From: a virus
DNA length: 63,571 nt
IMG/VR virus record: IMGVR_UViG_3300025009_000102
Location: 1-63,571 of that record
Strand: one strand, 5' to 3'
This document shows positions 50,220-57,902 of the stretch, piece after piece (the first letter of the stretch is position 1; each line of letters begins with the position of its first letter). A program made the position numbers and the translations under genes. The notes beneath the pieces are model-generated. The model saw nothing but the letters and a program-made list of their open reading frames with translations, did not search any database and was not told the DNA's origin.

Positions 50220-50648
50220 TTATTTAATGGTGTACCCGAGGGCAGACGCCGGGAAGTAATCCCTGGTAAGCTTGCCGTTGTGAAACATCGGTGAAATTAC
50301 AGAGACGCATGGCTCAAGTGAGCAATGATCTATATACCACCTGACTACCGTGTAATTTTGCGTTTGCATTGGAATGGAGCAACCCTCCGGATAAGTTTGC
50401 CGAAGTTTTTGGAGAAGATCCTCAGCCTTCCTGCGCCTGGCTTTCAGGTCTTCCATGTTCTTTATTCGTTCGGCCCTCTCGTCGGCCTTGTCCTTTTCAA
50501 GTTGCTCATCCATCCAGTTCTCTTCCATTCTCTCGTCTACCTGCCGGTGGATCTTTGCCTGCAGTTTGAAGTAGAACCATGATACGATGCCAAACAACAT
50601 GACGGAAAACAGTACCGCCAATCCTACCCATTCCTCAATACTCATCAC
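50220..50648 (-). CDS. membrane-anchored coiled-coil protein, 142 aa
   Basis: A membrane segment at residues 8-27 (VGLAVLFSVMLFGIVSWFYF) is followed by a long charged coiled coil (KIHRQVDERMEENWMDEQLE onward) and a small soluble end. The layout resembles inner-membrane spanins, though it is far from the endolysin. It overlaps the upstream gene by 4 bases. The first two codons are both ATG. Confidence 0.6.
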   Translation of the reverse strand: MMSIEEWVGLAVLFSVMLFGIVSWFYFKLQAKIHRQVDERMEENWMDEQLEKDKADERAERIKNMEDLKARRRKAEDLLQKLRQTYPEGCSIPMQTQNYTVVRWYIDHCSLEPCVSVISPMFHNGKLTRDYFPASALGYTIK

Positions 50649-50935
50649 CCACCCCCGTAGAGTTCTTTTCTGACCATGAGCATTGCGGCCAGGTTTATTA
50701 CATCAATCCAATCGCCAGTCCCAACATTATCGCGCAACCTCCGATACAGCGCGGGGTCAATTGCCGGATCTTGCCGTAGCCAACCCCCCTCGCCCTCCTC
50801 ACGCTTCTCATTGAGACGCATCGTCATCTGCTTATACACGACCCTGCGTAACATATCCGAAGCGCTCTCGTCCGAGATCTCTCTGGTTATCATGTCGATC
50901 AGGTCACTGTGTACAACTTTCATCCGCTCAGGCAC
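50645..50935 (-). CDS. hypothetical protein, 96 aa
   Basis: A soluble helical protein ending in a WIDVINLAAMLMVRKEL block that is common in small phage proteins of unknown function. It overlaps the downstream gene by 4 bases. Confidence 0.65.
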   Translation of the reverse strand: MPERMKVVHSDLIDMITREISDESASDMLRRVVYKQMTMRLNEKREEGEGGWLRQDPAIDPALYRRLRDNVGTGDWIDVINLAAMLMVRKELYGGG

Positions 50936-50936
50936 G

Positions 50937-51164
50937 CTATCTCTCCTTTTTGTGTAGTTGAATGACTACGCTGAACATCAGGCGCGGGAATACCCGAACG
51001 CACGAGTATGAATACCCAAACATCCTGGCTATGTCGCCCTTGTTCCTTCGCCTCTTCTCCACCCTGGACTTGATCATGTCACTCCGTCGCCGCGCATACA
51101 TGATCGAATCGTAGGCTATCCTTGCCACCTGTCTTGCTGTGCGTACATCGTCTTCGTTTACCAT
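50937..51164 (-). CDS. small basic protein with HTH-like segment, 75 aa
   Basis: A strongly basic protein (YARRRSDMIKSRVEKRRRNK) followed by GDIARMFGYSYSCVR, which has the spacing of a DNA-binding helix-turn-helix. Possibly a small DNA-binding regulator. Overlaps the upstream gene by 7 bases. Confidence 0.55.
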   Translation of the reverse strand: MVNEDDVRTARQVARIAYDSIMYARRRSDMIKSRVEKRRRNKGDIARMFGYSYSCVRVFPRLMFSVVIQLHKKER

Positions 51165-51448
51165 TTGCCAGACTCCGCCCAGATCAATTCAAGCATATGC
51201 CACTGCCTGGGTGTCAATGGACAATATGCGTGATCGATGATAATGTTTTTCACTGCTATGCCACACCACCGGAATTCCTCTATCCATGCGGGTGACACGA
51301 TGTTGAGATCACTCCTACCGATGTTTTCAGCCAGGTGTTTAGGGTAATCAAGTTGTCCATTGGCCCAAACATAATAAGCACCGATAGGAGCCGCGAGCAT
51401 CTGGTGAGTAGTGTTGCCCACCTGACGGCCATTAATCATCCTTGTCAT
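51158..51448 (-). CDS. hypothetical protein, 96 aa
   Basis: Not recognised. I start it at the ATG at 51448, inside the end of the preceding membrane peptide. The C-terminus holds YCPLTPRQWHMLELIWAESG, a helix pair like those of small winged or sigma-type regulators, but without clear evidence. Confidence 0.55.
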   Translation of the reverse strand: MTRMINGRQVGNTTHQMLAAPIGAYYVWANGQLDYPKHLAENIGRSDLNIVSPAWIEEFRWCGIAVKNIIIDHAYCPLTPRQWHMLELIWAESGKW

Positions 51449-51542
51449 GCCACCAACCACCGTTATAAAAACAGGTCAAATAAATAATAACTGCAACCAT
51501 GGCGATGTTCGCCAGGGCAATGACGACTAAGGCTCCAATCAT
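51432..51542 (-). CDS. single-pass membrane peptide, 36 aa
   Basis: ATG at 51542 with GGAGG 7-11 bases upstream. The peptide is one hydrophobic helix (IGALVVIALANIAMVAVIIY) and a short polar tail (NGGWWHDKDD). Overlaps the neighbours on both sides, as in the rest of this operon. No family recognised. Confidence 0.55.
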   Translation of the reverse strand: MIGALVVIALANIAMVAVIIYLTCFYNGGWWHDKDD

Positions 51543-51757
51543 CTAACTACCTCCTCAATTTTCATAAAGACTGTCAGATCTGCCCATACACCATTGACTA
51601 ATTGGAACTGGTCGTGATCGAATCGACGGCCATCGATGGTCATCCCGCCAGGGAATATTTCGATGGTCTTGCAGTCAACACACACAATCGTCCCGTTTGG
51701 AGCTGTGAAGCAATATCTCATGCCAGTGATACCCTTCATTCTATTTCCCTCCAGCAC
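51539..51757 (-). CDS. hypothetical protein, 72 aa
   Basis: A beta-rich protein with TIVCVDCKTIEIFPGGMTI. The true start may be the second Met (residue 7). It overlaps the downstream membrane peptide by 4 bases. No family recognised. Confidence 0.55.
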   Translation of the reverse strand: MLEGNRMKGITGMRYCFTAPNGTIVCVDCKTIEIFPGGMTIDGRRFDHDQFQLVNGVWADLTVFMKIEEVVR

Positions 51758-52008
51758 TTATTACATGCCAACTTGTTATCCATGCAGGCCCCACATGGCG
51801 GAGATCTGAAGCACGTACACCCTTGGACAGGAGGCAACTCGATAATGCCGTCACAGCCATCCAGGCCGCACACATCGCCCTCTTCTTTACCGAGTGGATC
51901 GTCAAGGATCACCGCCAGGCTCACCCTGACATATCCTTCTGGCACCGCCTTGTTCTCCTCAAGCACCCGTGCCGCCCGCCTCAATGATTCGATAGTCAGT
52001 CCTGTCAT
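51736..52008 (-). CDS. cysteine-rich protein, 90 aa
   Basis: The C-terminal half carries eight Cys in close spacing (CGLDGC, CTCF, CGAC, CNKC), enough for two zinc sites. The N-terminus is helical with a LSLAVILDDPLG strand. Overlaps 52005 by 4 bases. Confidence 0.6.
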   Translation of the reverse strand: MTGLTIESLRRAARVLEENKAVPEGYVRVSLAVILDDPLGKEEGDVCGLDGCDGIIELPPVQGCTCFRSPPCGACMDNKLACNKCWREIE

Positions 52009-52490
52009 TCATTCATCTCCTTGAGCGCACGCATAGCGATTTCTTCCTGGACCTCGGCGAGCCACCGATCAGTGGCCCTCAGCTGAACGTGGTCCGAGAT
52101 GGGGAAACTATCATGCCGGTGTTCCCATGCATAATGAAGGGCGTCGTCAATACCGGTCTGCCTCATAATACCAGTACCATATATCATCGCCGAACGCATG
52201 GCATGGTGCATGGCATCTCTGACATCGTCCCGCTCATCCTCGACGACTGGTCCATACTTACCCAACCTGCGAAAGGCGATTGTGTCTGACGCTTTACGGT
52301 CGCCGAGGTTACTCATGATGAGTGACGGTTCAGCACGCCTGAGCATCTTCCTGGCCGACTCTTCAGCTACGGCTGCATACGGATTTTCCAGGTGATTAAT
52401 ACGGCGCTGTAGGGCGAGGAGTTCAACCTGCATCCTCGATAGGCTGCCGCTCAATTGCCTGACACGTTTCTTCCACTTGTTGTAATTCAT
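52005..52490 (-). CDS. hypothetical helical protein, 161 aa
   Basis: I start it at 52490, where ATGA couples it to the stop of the upstream gene and AAGGGA precedes it; a longer frame to 52607 overlaps that gene heavily. It begins with a coiled coil (LSRMQVELLALQRRINHLEN). The rest is soluble and helical (DDVRDAMHHAMRSAMIYG). No family recognised. Confidence 0.6.
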   Translation of the reverse strand: MNYNKWKKRVRQLSGSLSRMQVELLALQRRINHLENPYAAVAEESARKMLRRAEPSLIMSNLGDRKASDTIAFRRLGKYGPVVEDERDDVRDAMHHAMRSAMIYGTGIMRQTGIDDALHYAWEHRHDSFPISDHVQLRATDRWLAEVQEEIAMRALKEMNE

Positions 52491-52687
52491 CGATTCATGT
52501 CCCTTAACATGTAATGAAGGGAGAGTGTCGGGAAGATGAAGTTGCCACCGCCCTCCACCCAGGATAGGATCTCCAGCTCTTCTGCTGTCCATGGGTTGGT
52601 AAGCCATAGCATTTTGATCTTCTTGACGATGACATTATGAATTCTGCTCTCCCAGTAGTGCTGCTCTGTCATGCCATTATATTTCAT
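52487..52687 (-). CDS. hypothetical protein, 66 aa
   Basis: The ATG has AGGA 9-12 bases upstream. A compact aromatic protein with MLWLTNPWTAEELEILSWVE. No family recognised. Between it and the next upstream gene a small hairpin (52721-52737) overlaps that gene's stop codon. Confidence 0.55.
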   Translation of the reverse strand: MKYNGMTEQHYWESRIHNVIVKKIKMLWLTNPWTAEELEILSWVEGGGNFIFPTLSLHYMLRDMNR

Positions 52688-52733
52688 TTGGAAAATCCTG
52701 CACAGAAAAGTGATCGGAAGGTAACGGAAAGCG

Positions 52734-53105
52734 TTACTTTATGGATATGTCGTCATCAATATAGCCGTGTTTGCCAGTACCGCCTTTGCGCACCACAACT
52801 ATCGGGTATATTGATTTGTCGGTAGTGTCGGCAACTAATACGGTGCAATCTTCATGGTGGTATTCCCTGAGTCCTATCCAGTCGTTGCGGCTGTTTAGTA
52901 CCATGACCATCTTGCCGTCCCAGGTCATGTTCTCAAAGAATACACGAGATCCGCACTTGTGGCAGATGGTGTATTGATCGCTCTCCTCGGCAGGCATGCC
53001 GCTCGGCATTACCAGGTTCTTATAATTCATATCCGAGCTGTAGTTCGGCCTATTGCGCCACCAGCCAGCCAGGCCTCCGCAGTGTGCATGGGATATTCTG
53101 ATCAT
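52734..53105 (-). CDS. hypothetical protein with zinc knuckle, 123 aa
   Basis: A CHKCGSRV knuckle near residue 48 with a later HHEDC could form one zinc site. The remainder is beta-rich (WDGKMVMVLN, SIYPIVVVRK). The family is unknown. Overlaps the upstream gene by 4 bases. Confidence 0.6.
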   Translation of the reverse strand: MIRISHAHCGGLAGWWRNRPNYSSDMNYKNLVMPSGMPAEESDQYTICHKCGSRVFFENMTWDGKMVMVLNSRNDWIGLREYHHEDCTVLVADTTDKSIYPIVVVRKGGTGKHGYIDDDISIK

Positions 53106-53449
53106 TTATTCCTATCCAGTGGGTTGAAGTGGAATTTGGGGTGAGTCTTGAGTTGACCCTCAACAGCAACGAAGTTAAAAAGATCCACCAGTAGCTCAAA
53201 GTTACCGGTTTCCCTATAGGCGTCAAACTTACCCTGCATGTAGTCCATAAGGCTCTCGTGATCCCAGTTGCTTCCGTGGCGAATACCTCCCATGATCAGC
53301 CTGGGCCTTGCCAGCGATACGATCTCTTCCAGCTTACTGGTCATTGCGCGGATCTCAGCGCCCATAACCACGGGATCTCGCTTCTTGACTGAGCATATAC
53401 CCATTCTACTGTACATCCTGTCACGGATTATATCGTGGTCACTCTTCAT
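53102..53449 (-). CDS. hypothetical protein, 115 aa
   Basis: Contains GGIRHGSNWDHESLMDYMQG and NFELLVDLFNFVAVEGQLK, a strongly conserved-looking arrangement seen in phage proteins of unknown role. Overlaps both neighbours by 4 bases. Confidence 0.65.
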   Translation of the reverse strand: MKSDHDIIRDRMYSRMGICSVKKRDPVVMGAEIRAMTSKLEEIVSLARPRLIMGGIRHGSNWDHESLMDYMQGKFDAYRETGNFELLVDLFNFVAVEGQLKTHPKFHFNPLDRNK

Positions 53450-53655
53450 TCAACGATCTCCAGGTTTTCAAGTGGCTCTACGCCATAGACCGCAGGCCTG
53501 CCGTTGCGCAGCTCATGGTTATTACACCTGTCCGCTGCATCAGCACACCTTACCCTGTTTCGATGGCACTCGATAATGGTTTTACTGGCTACGTTCAAGA
53601 CAGCAAAGCGATGGTAACTCTCGATTCTTACCCAGTCGCACTTGGCTACTTTCAT
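53446..53655 (-). CDS. hypothetical protein, 69 aa
   Basis: A small protein with four Cys scattered through it and a VASKTIIECHRNRVRCADA segment. The ribosome-binding site CTGGAGG is close to the hairpin at 53677-53709. No family recognised. Confidence 0.55.
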   Translation of the reverse strand: MKVAKCDWVRIESYHRFAVLNVASKTIIECHRNRVRCADAADRCNNHELRNGRPAVYGVEPLENLEIVE

Positions 53656-53676
53656 GATTACCTCCAGGGAATTGTC

Positions 53677-53709
53677 GCCGCCCGGCGAAGTATTGATCTG
53701 CCGGGCGGC
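53677..53709 (-). promoter_or_regulatory. GC-rich hairpin upstream of a small gene
   Basis: GCCGCCCGGC (53677-53686) and GCCGGGCGGC (53700-53709) pair perfectly around 13 bases. It ends 22 bases before the ATG at 53655 and just before its GGAGG. It may be an attenuator, a processing site after the tRNA leader, or a transcription pause. No T-run follows in either direction. Confidence 0.5.
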
Positions 53710-53978
53710 TCTTAATGACCGTTGCTGCTCTTTGTCGCGTGGTCGTTTCGTTAACTTTGGGAGACGGGCGGTTTGCCGCTTCCTGCAGGCTGATCAGGCC
53801 AAAGATTCGGTTCGCATTCTCCTCCAGGGGCGCTGCAGTGTACCGTCTGGGGTGTTTTAGCTTAAACTACCGTCTCACAAAGATAACGATTGCCGGTCTT
53901 TCCCGGCTGTCAGGCCTTGCCACATGAGGTTTACTTTTTTACGTGTTGTGTCCCTCCAACATCAGTCACGGGTCCAGG
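53710..53978. other. intergenic stretch with no convincing gene
   Basis: I see no supported ORF here on either strand. The minus-strand sequence contains two copies of AGACGGTA about 30 bases apart and GGAGGAG before an ATG that opens only an 8-codon frame. It lies between the tRNA and the hairpin at 53677-53709 and is probably transcribed as part of the tRNA transcript. Confidence 0.5.
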
Positions 53979-54053
53979 TGGTTGCGGGGGCGGTAATCGA
54001 ACCCGCCATGTCAAGCTTATGAGACTTGTGCCTTGCCGCTCGGCCTCCCCGCA
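53979..54053 (-). tRNA. tRNA with anticodon CAT (Met or lysidine-type Ile)
   Basis: A 75-base cloverleaf on the minus strand with encoded CCA: acceptor TGCGGGG/CCCCGCA, 3-bp D stem GCC/GGC, anticodon stem CAAGT/GCTTG with loop CTCATAA (anticodon 54019-54021), variable loop ACATG, and T arm GCGGG-TTCGATT-ACCGC. The usually invariant G53-C61 pair is G-A here. A U1-A72 pair rather than C1-A72 argues against an initiator. It may supply Met or, if lysidinylated, Ile(AUA). Confidence 0.8.
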
Positions 54054-54076
54054 TTCAGAATTACACAATAACACAT

Positions 54077-54280
54077 TCAAGGGATCTTTACACAGGAATT
54101 ATCCACCTTATGGATACGATTCCTCTCGATTGCCAACTGGCTACCATTCGGCAGGACCAGGCAGGCACACTCGCCACGTTTGCCGTCGAAGAACCAGCCA
54201 CGGAAGTTCGCCTCATAAAGAACCTCCGGGTCGTAGAGATCTTCGAACGATACGGTATCGCCAACCGATAGCCAGTCCAT
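54077..54280 (-). CDS. hypothetical protein, 67 aa
   Basis: Starts at the ATG at 54280 with GAGGTG upstream. It begins MDWLSVGDTVSFEDLYD and looks like a small all-beta SH3-type fold (CLVLPNGSQLAIERNRI). It ends 23 bases before the tRNA. No family recognised. Confidence 0.55.
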   Translation of the reverse strand: MDWLSVGDTVSFEDLYDPEVLYEANFRGWFFDGKRGECACLVLPNGSQLAIERNRIHKVDNSCVKIP

Positions 54281-54288
54281 CACACACC

Positions 54289-54498
54289 TCACTTGATAGA
54301 AACCAAGAAACCGCCCCTCAACATACCCTCTGCATACCAGCGATGTGGTTTAGGATAGTGCGGACCTTCGAGGTACACCTTACCATCAACCATCGGTCCA
54401 CCGAATGGGCCAGGCTGAAACACCGAGATTTTCTCGCCGTGAGCGATGGCATCTTTGACTTCTTTCTTTGTTTTAAAATTGACTGATGTGTATGCCAT
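54289..54498 (-). CDS. hypothetical protein, 69 aa
   Basis: A strong GGAGG lies 7 bases before the ATG. It contains KTKKEVKDAIAHGEKISVF and a PGPFGGPMVDGKVYLEGPHY segment. First gene behind the promoter at 54542-54570. A compact alpha/beta protein, family unknown. Confidence 0.65.
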   Translation of the reverse strand: MAYTSVNFKTKKEVKDAIAHGEKISVFQPGPFGGPMVDGKVYLEGPHYPKPHRWYAEGMLRGGFLVSIK

Positions 54499-54541
54499 GA
54501 TGTCCTCCAGGTTGGGTTGATCTGACTTACCTTACAAATCA

Positions 54542-54570
54542 ACCTTACACCCTGGCTGGATTGATGTCAA
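54542..54570 (-). promoter_or_regulatory. promoter with TGTAAGGT -10 region
   Basis: On the minus strand TTGACA (54565-54570), 17 bases, TAAGGT (54542-54547), with GCCAGGGTG directly before the -10. The same -35/spacer/GGGTGTAAGGT combination occurs at 61340-61368 on the plus strand. It serves the genes 54498-54077 and the tRNA. Confidence 0.65.
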
Positions 54571-54573
54571 GAA

Positions 54574-54858
54574 TTATTTTTTGTATGGTTTTGGGACATA
54601 TACCAGCTCCTTCTTCAAGCCGCAAGCTGGGCAACTACGCTCATATACCCGGAATGGACCTATATCGTCTACCCAGTCACGGATTTCTGCCAGGTTAAGA
54701 TCCTCATGCCTTCCAGTCCAGCCACACGCCGTGCAATGCTCAATGCGATCTGGCTGTATGACCCACTGTTCCGGTCGCTTCATGGCCCCACAGTCGACAC
54801 ATACCGCAGTGAAACCATGGAACGATATCGCGCATGTCCTCTCGTGTTTACAGCTCAT
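54574..54858 (-). CDS. double zinc-ribbon protein, 94 aa
   Basis: Four Cys pairs or knuckles: CKHERTC, CVDCG, CTACGW and CPACGL, enough for two zinc ribbons (residues 3-25 and 42-80). Such small ribbon proteins often act as transcription or translation modulators, but the role is unknown. Overlaps the upstream gene by 4 bases. Confidence 0.65.
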   Translation of the reverse strand: MSCKHERTCAISFHGFTAVCVDCGAMKRPEQWVIQPDRIEHCTACGWTGRHEDLNLAEIRDWVDDIGPFRVYERSCPACGLKKELVYVPKPYKK

Positions 54859-55046
54859 GGCCCACAGTCCTCCCAGATCTCGATTACCGACAACTCAGCC
54901 AGGCCGTCACTGTTCTGCATCACCCGGAAGCCATTACCCTCGTGCGTGTCGTCGCAGTCCGCACAGATATACTCGCACGCTATTTCGAGGTCACCGAATT
55001 TCTCGATTGCCTTGTCAATTTCCTTTCTCAGTTTTGACAGTCTCAC
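54855..55046 (-). CDS. hypothetical protein, 63 aa
   Basis: An acidic protein with EYICADCDDTHEGNGFRV and a C-terminal EIWEDCGP. Overlaps the upstream gene by 32 bases in another frame and the downstream one by 4. No family recognised. Confidence 0.55.
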   Translation of the reverse strand: MRLSKLRKEIDKAIEKFGDLEIACEYICADCDDTHEGNGFRVMQNSDGLAELSVIEIWEDCGP

Positions 55047-55272
55047 TGATATTCTCCTTGCGTTTTTCGCTTTCCAGCTTCATTGCCTCGACCGCCTGTT
55101 TCCTGGTTGTAAAATATACCTTCCCGTTTAGCCCAAATGGGAACATGCGCTTTCTCGTTCTCTTGAGATAGGCAATCCAGAAAGTAAGAAGATCATCTGA
55201 CATTGCGTGAATAAGCGACTCCACCACGCTCTTACCGTCGCTTCGTATCGGTCGCTCAATTACATCCTTCAT
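55015..55272 (-). CDS. hypothetical protein, 85 aa
   Basis: A basic protein with WIAYLKRTRKRMFPFGLNGK and a charged C-terminal helix. It overlaps the terminase-small-like gene by 4 bases upstream. No family recognised. Confidence 0.55.
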   Translation of the reverse strand: MKDVIERPIRSDGKSVVESLIHAMSDDLLTFWIAYLKRTRKRMFPFGLNGKVYFTTRKQAVEAMKLESEKRKENISETVKTEKGN

Positions 55273-55964
55273 TCATCGTCCTCCACAAGCATGGTCGTTG
55301 ACCGCCCGTCGTCGTCCTTATTTCGATTCGACGGCACCAGGTTGATGTCGATCACACTGTGCCGCTGTTTACCGTCGCCGTCCTTATCGGTGATTCCATA
55401 GACCGCCCGCTCCTTGTCGATCAGCCGTGCCTGCGTCTCGACGAGCTTCTTAATCATATCAACCTGCCCCCCTAAAGATATCACCTGCCGATAGAGATCA
55501 TTCAGCTTGTCATAATTAACATCCGGGTCCTTCATCATCTCGCCCAGCGCTACTAACTCGTCGCTGTTGTCATATACCAAAGCCAGGCGGTCCATAAGCT
55601 TCTCGCACAAACCCCTCGACCGTCTAATATCCCGCCTATTACCAGAGATGATATCTGCGGCACAGAGAGCTGATGCGTCAAACACGGCCTTATCGCGCTG
55701 GTTCTTGGTCATAGTTACAAGCGCTCGCTCCGCAACTGTCACTATCGCCTCACGCTCTGTTACTATCGCTTCAGCCTTTGCGATGATCCTTGCCCTCATA
55801 TCCCGCTTGACCCCGCGCTTATTCATCTCCTTAATAAGTGCGGGGCGAGAGCATTTAACACCGGTTCGCTCGGTATATGCTCTCACAATTTGATCTGGCG
55901 ATAGTATACCTGCGACCCATTCAGCCTCCATGCTATCATAGTCAATTCTGCGCTTAGGAGCCAT
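55269..55964 (-). CDS. putative terminase small subunit
   Basis: This 231-aa protein begins with an HTH-like block typical of small terminase proteins (DYDSMEAEWVAGILSPDQIV, then SRPALIKEMNKRGVKRD). Its centre is helical and alanine-rich (RIIAKAEAIVTEREAIVTVA) and it has an acidic C-terminus. It would recognise phage DNA for packaging. The large subunit gene lies 5 kb downstream in the same direction. The start at 55964 overlaps the preceding stop (TAATG). Confidence 0.6.
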   Translation of the reverse strand: MAPKRRIDYDSMEAEWVAGILSPDQIVRAYTERTGVKCSRPALIKEMNKRGVKRDMRARIIAKAEAIVTEREAIVTVAERALVTMTKNQRDKAVFDASALCAADIISGNRRDIRRSRGLCEKLMDRLALVYDNSDELVALGEMMKDPDVNYDKLNDLYRQVISLGGQVDMIKKLVETQARLIDKERAVYGITDKDGDGKQRHSVIDINLVPSNRNKDDDGRSTTMLVEDDE

Positions 55965-56548
55965 TACAACCACCCGTGGTGCTGATATTTACAAAACACG
56001 TCGAGGACCAGCGAAAGACGATTAATTTCGTCAAGTGGAGGTATAGACAGAGGAATAACCCCAGCCTCTAAACACGCATTCTCTACCAACAGATCTTGCT
56101 GCTCATTTCCAATGGAGTTAAAGAGTAGACAGCGACGGACAACCATTCCATTGGCGTTAATCTGTGATGCATACATACCAACCTGGCCTATACCGGCAAC
56201 GACAGACCTCACATCATTGGCGTCCTTGGCCTCTATAACAGAGATCGAGCCGTCAATATGGAAGATCACGATATCTGCCCTCCCATAGATCAGCTTATAT
56301 TCCACTATAACCTTATCGTCAGGGTGGCACGGTATGCGCGTCTCTCCGCCGTCACGCCGAATAAGATTCAGAAAAACTTTAACTAAAAATGATTCGCTAT
56401 GGACGAAAGACTCACTGGCGGCGTGGACCCTAGACAATTCTCTCATTAGCATGAGAAAACATGCCACCTCACTATCAGACGGATTGCTCGGGTCCATCTT
56501 GGAGAAATCTACCTTCTCCCAGTCAACATCCTTTCGCCTCGCTGCCAT
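55964..56548 (-). CDS. PD-(D/E)XK-family nuclease
   Basis: This 194-aa protein has the nuclease signature YGRADIVIFHIDG with D92, followed by SVIEAKDAN with E106-x-K108, and a later helix with GQVGMYASQI. It is a restriction-endonuclease-like fold used for DNA degradation or repair. Target unknown; possibilities include host DNA breakdown or packaging support, given the terminase-small-like gene directly downstream. Confidence 0.8.
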   Translation of the reverse strand: MAARRKDVDWEKVDFSKMDPSNPSDSEVACFLMLMRELSRVHAASESFVHSESFLVKVFLNLIRRDGGETRIPCHPDDKVIVEYKLIYGRADIVIFHIDGSISVIEAKDANDVRSVVAGIGQVGMYASQINANGMVVRRCLLFNSIGNEQQDLLVENACLEAGVIPLSIPPLDEINRLSLVLDVFCKYQHHGWL

Positions 56549-56549
56549 A

Positions 56550-56759
56550 TCATCCCCTCGGTACGTTGGTATTCTTCCAGGCGTCCTTCAGGCCCGCCCA
56601 GATCTCACGGCAACCGAAGATAATGTCCTGGACACCGTCGATGATTACTATACTTATCTGACAGAAGATAAACACTGTCATGCAGGCAACCGCGAGAAAT
56701 GGCATTACCGCCCTTCTGAGCCACATTGGTTTGATATCATATACTGTATATTGCTTCAT
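56550..56759 (-). CDS. small membrane protein, 69 aa
   Basis: A hydrophobic segment at residues 18-40 (VMPFLAVACMTVFIFCQISI) is flanked by basic residues, followed by an aromatic amphipathic helix (REIWAGLKDAWKN). One membrane span; could be a lysis or superinfection-exclusion peptide. Family unknown. Confidence 0.55.
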   Translation of the reverse strand: MKQYTVYDIKPMWLRRAVMPFLAVACMTVFIFCQISIVIIDGVQDIIFGCREIWAGLKDAWKNTNVPRG

Positions 56760-56790
56760 TGTCTACCTTCCCCTTCCAGGATTGAATTAA

Positions 56791-56967
56791 TCAAAATACT
56801 GCGATGTCCTCAAGCGAGCGGATCAGCTCCTGGATCTTCTTCATCCTGGGATGCGCATTCCAGTATTCCTCGCACGCCACCATGATCATATCCAGTTCCT
56901 TGCTATCGAGAATAATAATCGCCCGCTTCAACTCCTTCCGCTTCTCACTCAGAGCGCCGTATATCAT
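56791..56967 (-). CDS. hypothetical protein, 58 aa
   Basis: The ATG at 56967 has GGAGGGG upstream. The longer frame to 57111 overlaps the neighbour and looks artificial. A charged helical protein with AIIILDSKELDMIMVACEEY. No family recognised. Confidence 0.6.
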   Translation of the reverse strand: MIYGALSEKRKELKRAIIILDSKELDMIMVACEEYWNAHPRMKKIQELIRSLEDIAVF

Positions 56968-56968
56968 T

Positions 56969-57247
56969 TCACCCCTCCACCAGGTTACAGCAAAGATCAT
57001 CATAGATCTCTTGCCACGATGCAAAGCTGCAGCCATTAGCCAGCTGAACGACTTTATCCTTATGGAATTCACCGCTATCCAGCATATCCAGGGCATTGAT
57101 CCCAACATCATGGACCATCACGACCAGGTCTGCCAAGTCCCTTGAAAACATGCTCGACAGCTTGATATATTTCCCGAGGGAAACAGTAGTCCAGTTCGGC
57201 CTCATGTCGACCACGATCTTGAAACGCATATTATTCAGATAGAACAT
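56969..57247 (-). CDS. hypothetical protein, 92 aa
   Basis: A soluble alpha/beta protein with IVVDMRPNWTTVSLGKYIKL and a C-terminal CSFASWQEIYDDLC. No family recognised. Confidence 0.6.
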   Translation of the reverse strand: MFYLNNMRFKIVVDMRPNWTTVSLGKYIKLSSMFSRDLADLVVMVHDVGINALDMLDSGEFHKDKVVQLANGCSFASWQEIYDDLCCNLVEG

Positions 57248-57274
57248 ATTTTCACCTTATTCCTATATGGAATA

Positions 57275-57505
57275 TTACTTCCAAAAGTACCGTACCAGTA
57301 CGATTACCTTTGCGCCCCATATGCCACCCGCCAGCAATGATGGATTCTCAACCATTCTGATCAGGGCACCGATCTCATCTTTCTCTGAAACCATGTCCCT
57401 ACCATATTCCTCGCAAGACACGAACTCCGGATCACCACGGAGACAGATCTCGTCGTCGACGGAGTGTATGATCTTCCTGGGGCAATTCTCGAAAGATTCG
57501 CTCAT
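57275..57505 (-). CDS. hypothetical protein, 76 aa
   Basis: The ATG at 57505 is preceded by GGAGG. Acidic, with CPRKIIHSVDDEICLRGD and a hydrophobic end (GIWGAKVIVLVRYFW) that could touch the membrane. No family recognised. Confidence 0.6.
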   Translation of the reverse strand: MSESFENCPRKIIHSVDDEICLRGDPEFVSCEEYGRDMVSEKDEIGALIRMVENPSLLAGGIWGAKVIVLVRYFWK

Positions 57506-57506
57506 C

Positions 57507-57902
57507 TCAATCCTCCAGCACCTTCCTGGTGTATCTCTTGGCACCCTTACCTGCCATATACCACGTTATTGCTACCAGGATTGTTTTGGCGAGCCACGCT
57601 GGCATATTCTTACCTACGGCTATGTTGTAGTATTCCTTATCAACCATAGGCTGCATAGAAGATGGTAGCCAACCCATATTGATATAGTCACACAAGACAT
57701 CATGGACGCAGGAGGCCTTCATGGCATTCTTGGTAGTCAGGCCTATGCCGCTATTACCATCCCACGGATACCACATCAAGATAGTGAGCTGGCCATCTTT
57801 GCGCAGATGCGTCAGCTTGTCCCAGACGGTATAGCCTTTGATGTCGGTCTGCACAGTGAACGACTCGGCGACAACATAGTTGTACCCGCGATAATATTTC
57901 AT
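57507..57902 (-). CDS. DUF1353-like protein, 131 aa
   Basis: The middle and C-terminus match the DUF1353 pattern: MKASCVHDVLCDYINMGWLP (the conserved HD) and VDKEYYNIAVGKNMPAWLAK with a following hydrophobic segment (ILVAITWYM). This family is common near lysis or tail genes of phages. Its function is unknown, although the HD pair suggests a metal site. Confidence 0.65.
   Translation of the reverse strand: MKYYRGYNYVVAESFTVQTDIKGYTVWDKLTHLRKDGQLTILMWYPWDGNSGIGLTTKNAMKASCVHDVLCDYINMGWLPSSMQPMVDKEYYNIAVGKNMPAWLAKTILVAITWYMAGKGAKRYTRKVLED

Noticed and set aside
52721-52737. Small hairpin GTAACG/CGTTAC at a stop codon as a terminator
   Set aside because: Only six base pairs and no T-run on the minus strand; it may be chance.
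53890-54486. Plus-strand 198-codon ORF
   Set aside because: It runs antisense through the tRNA and two small genes and has no supporting features.
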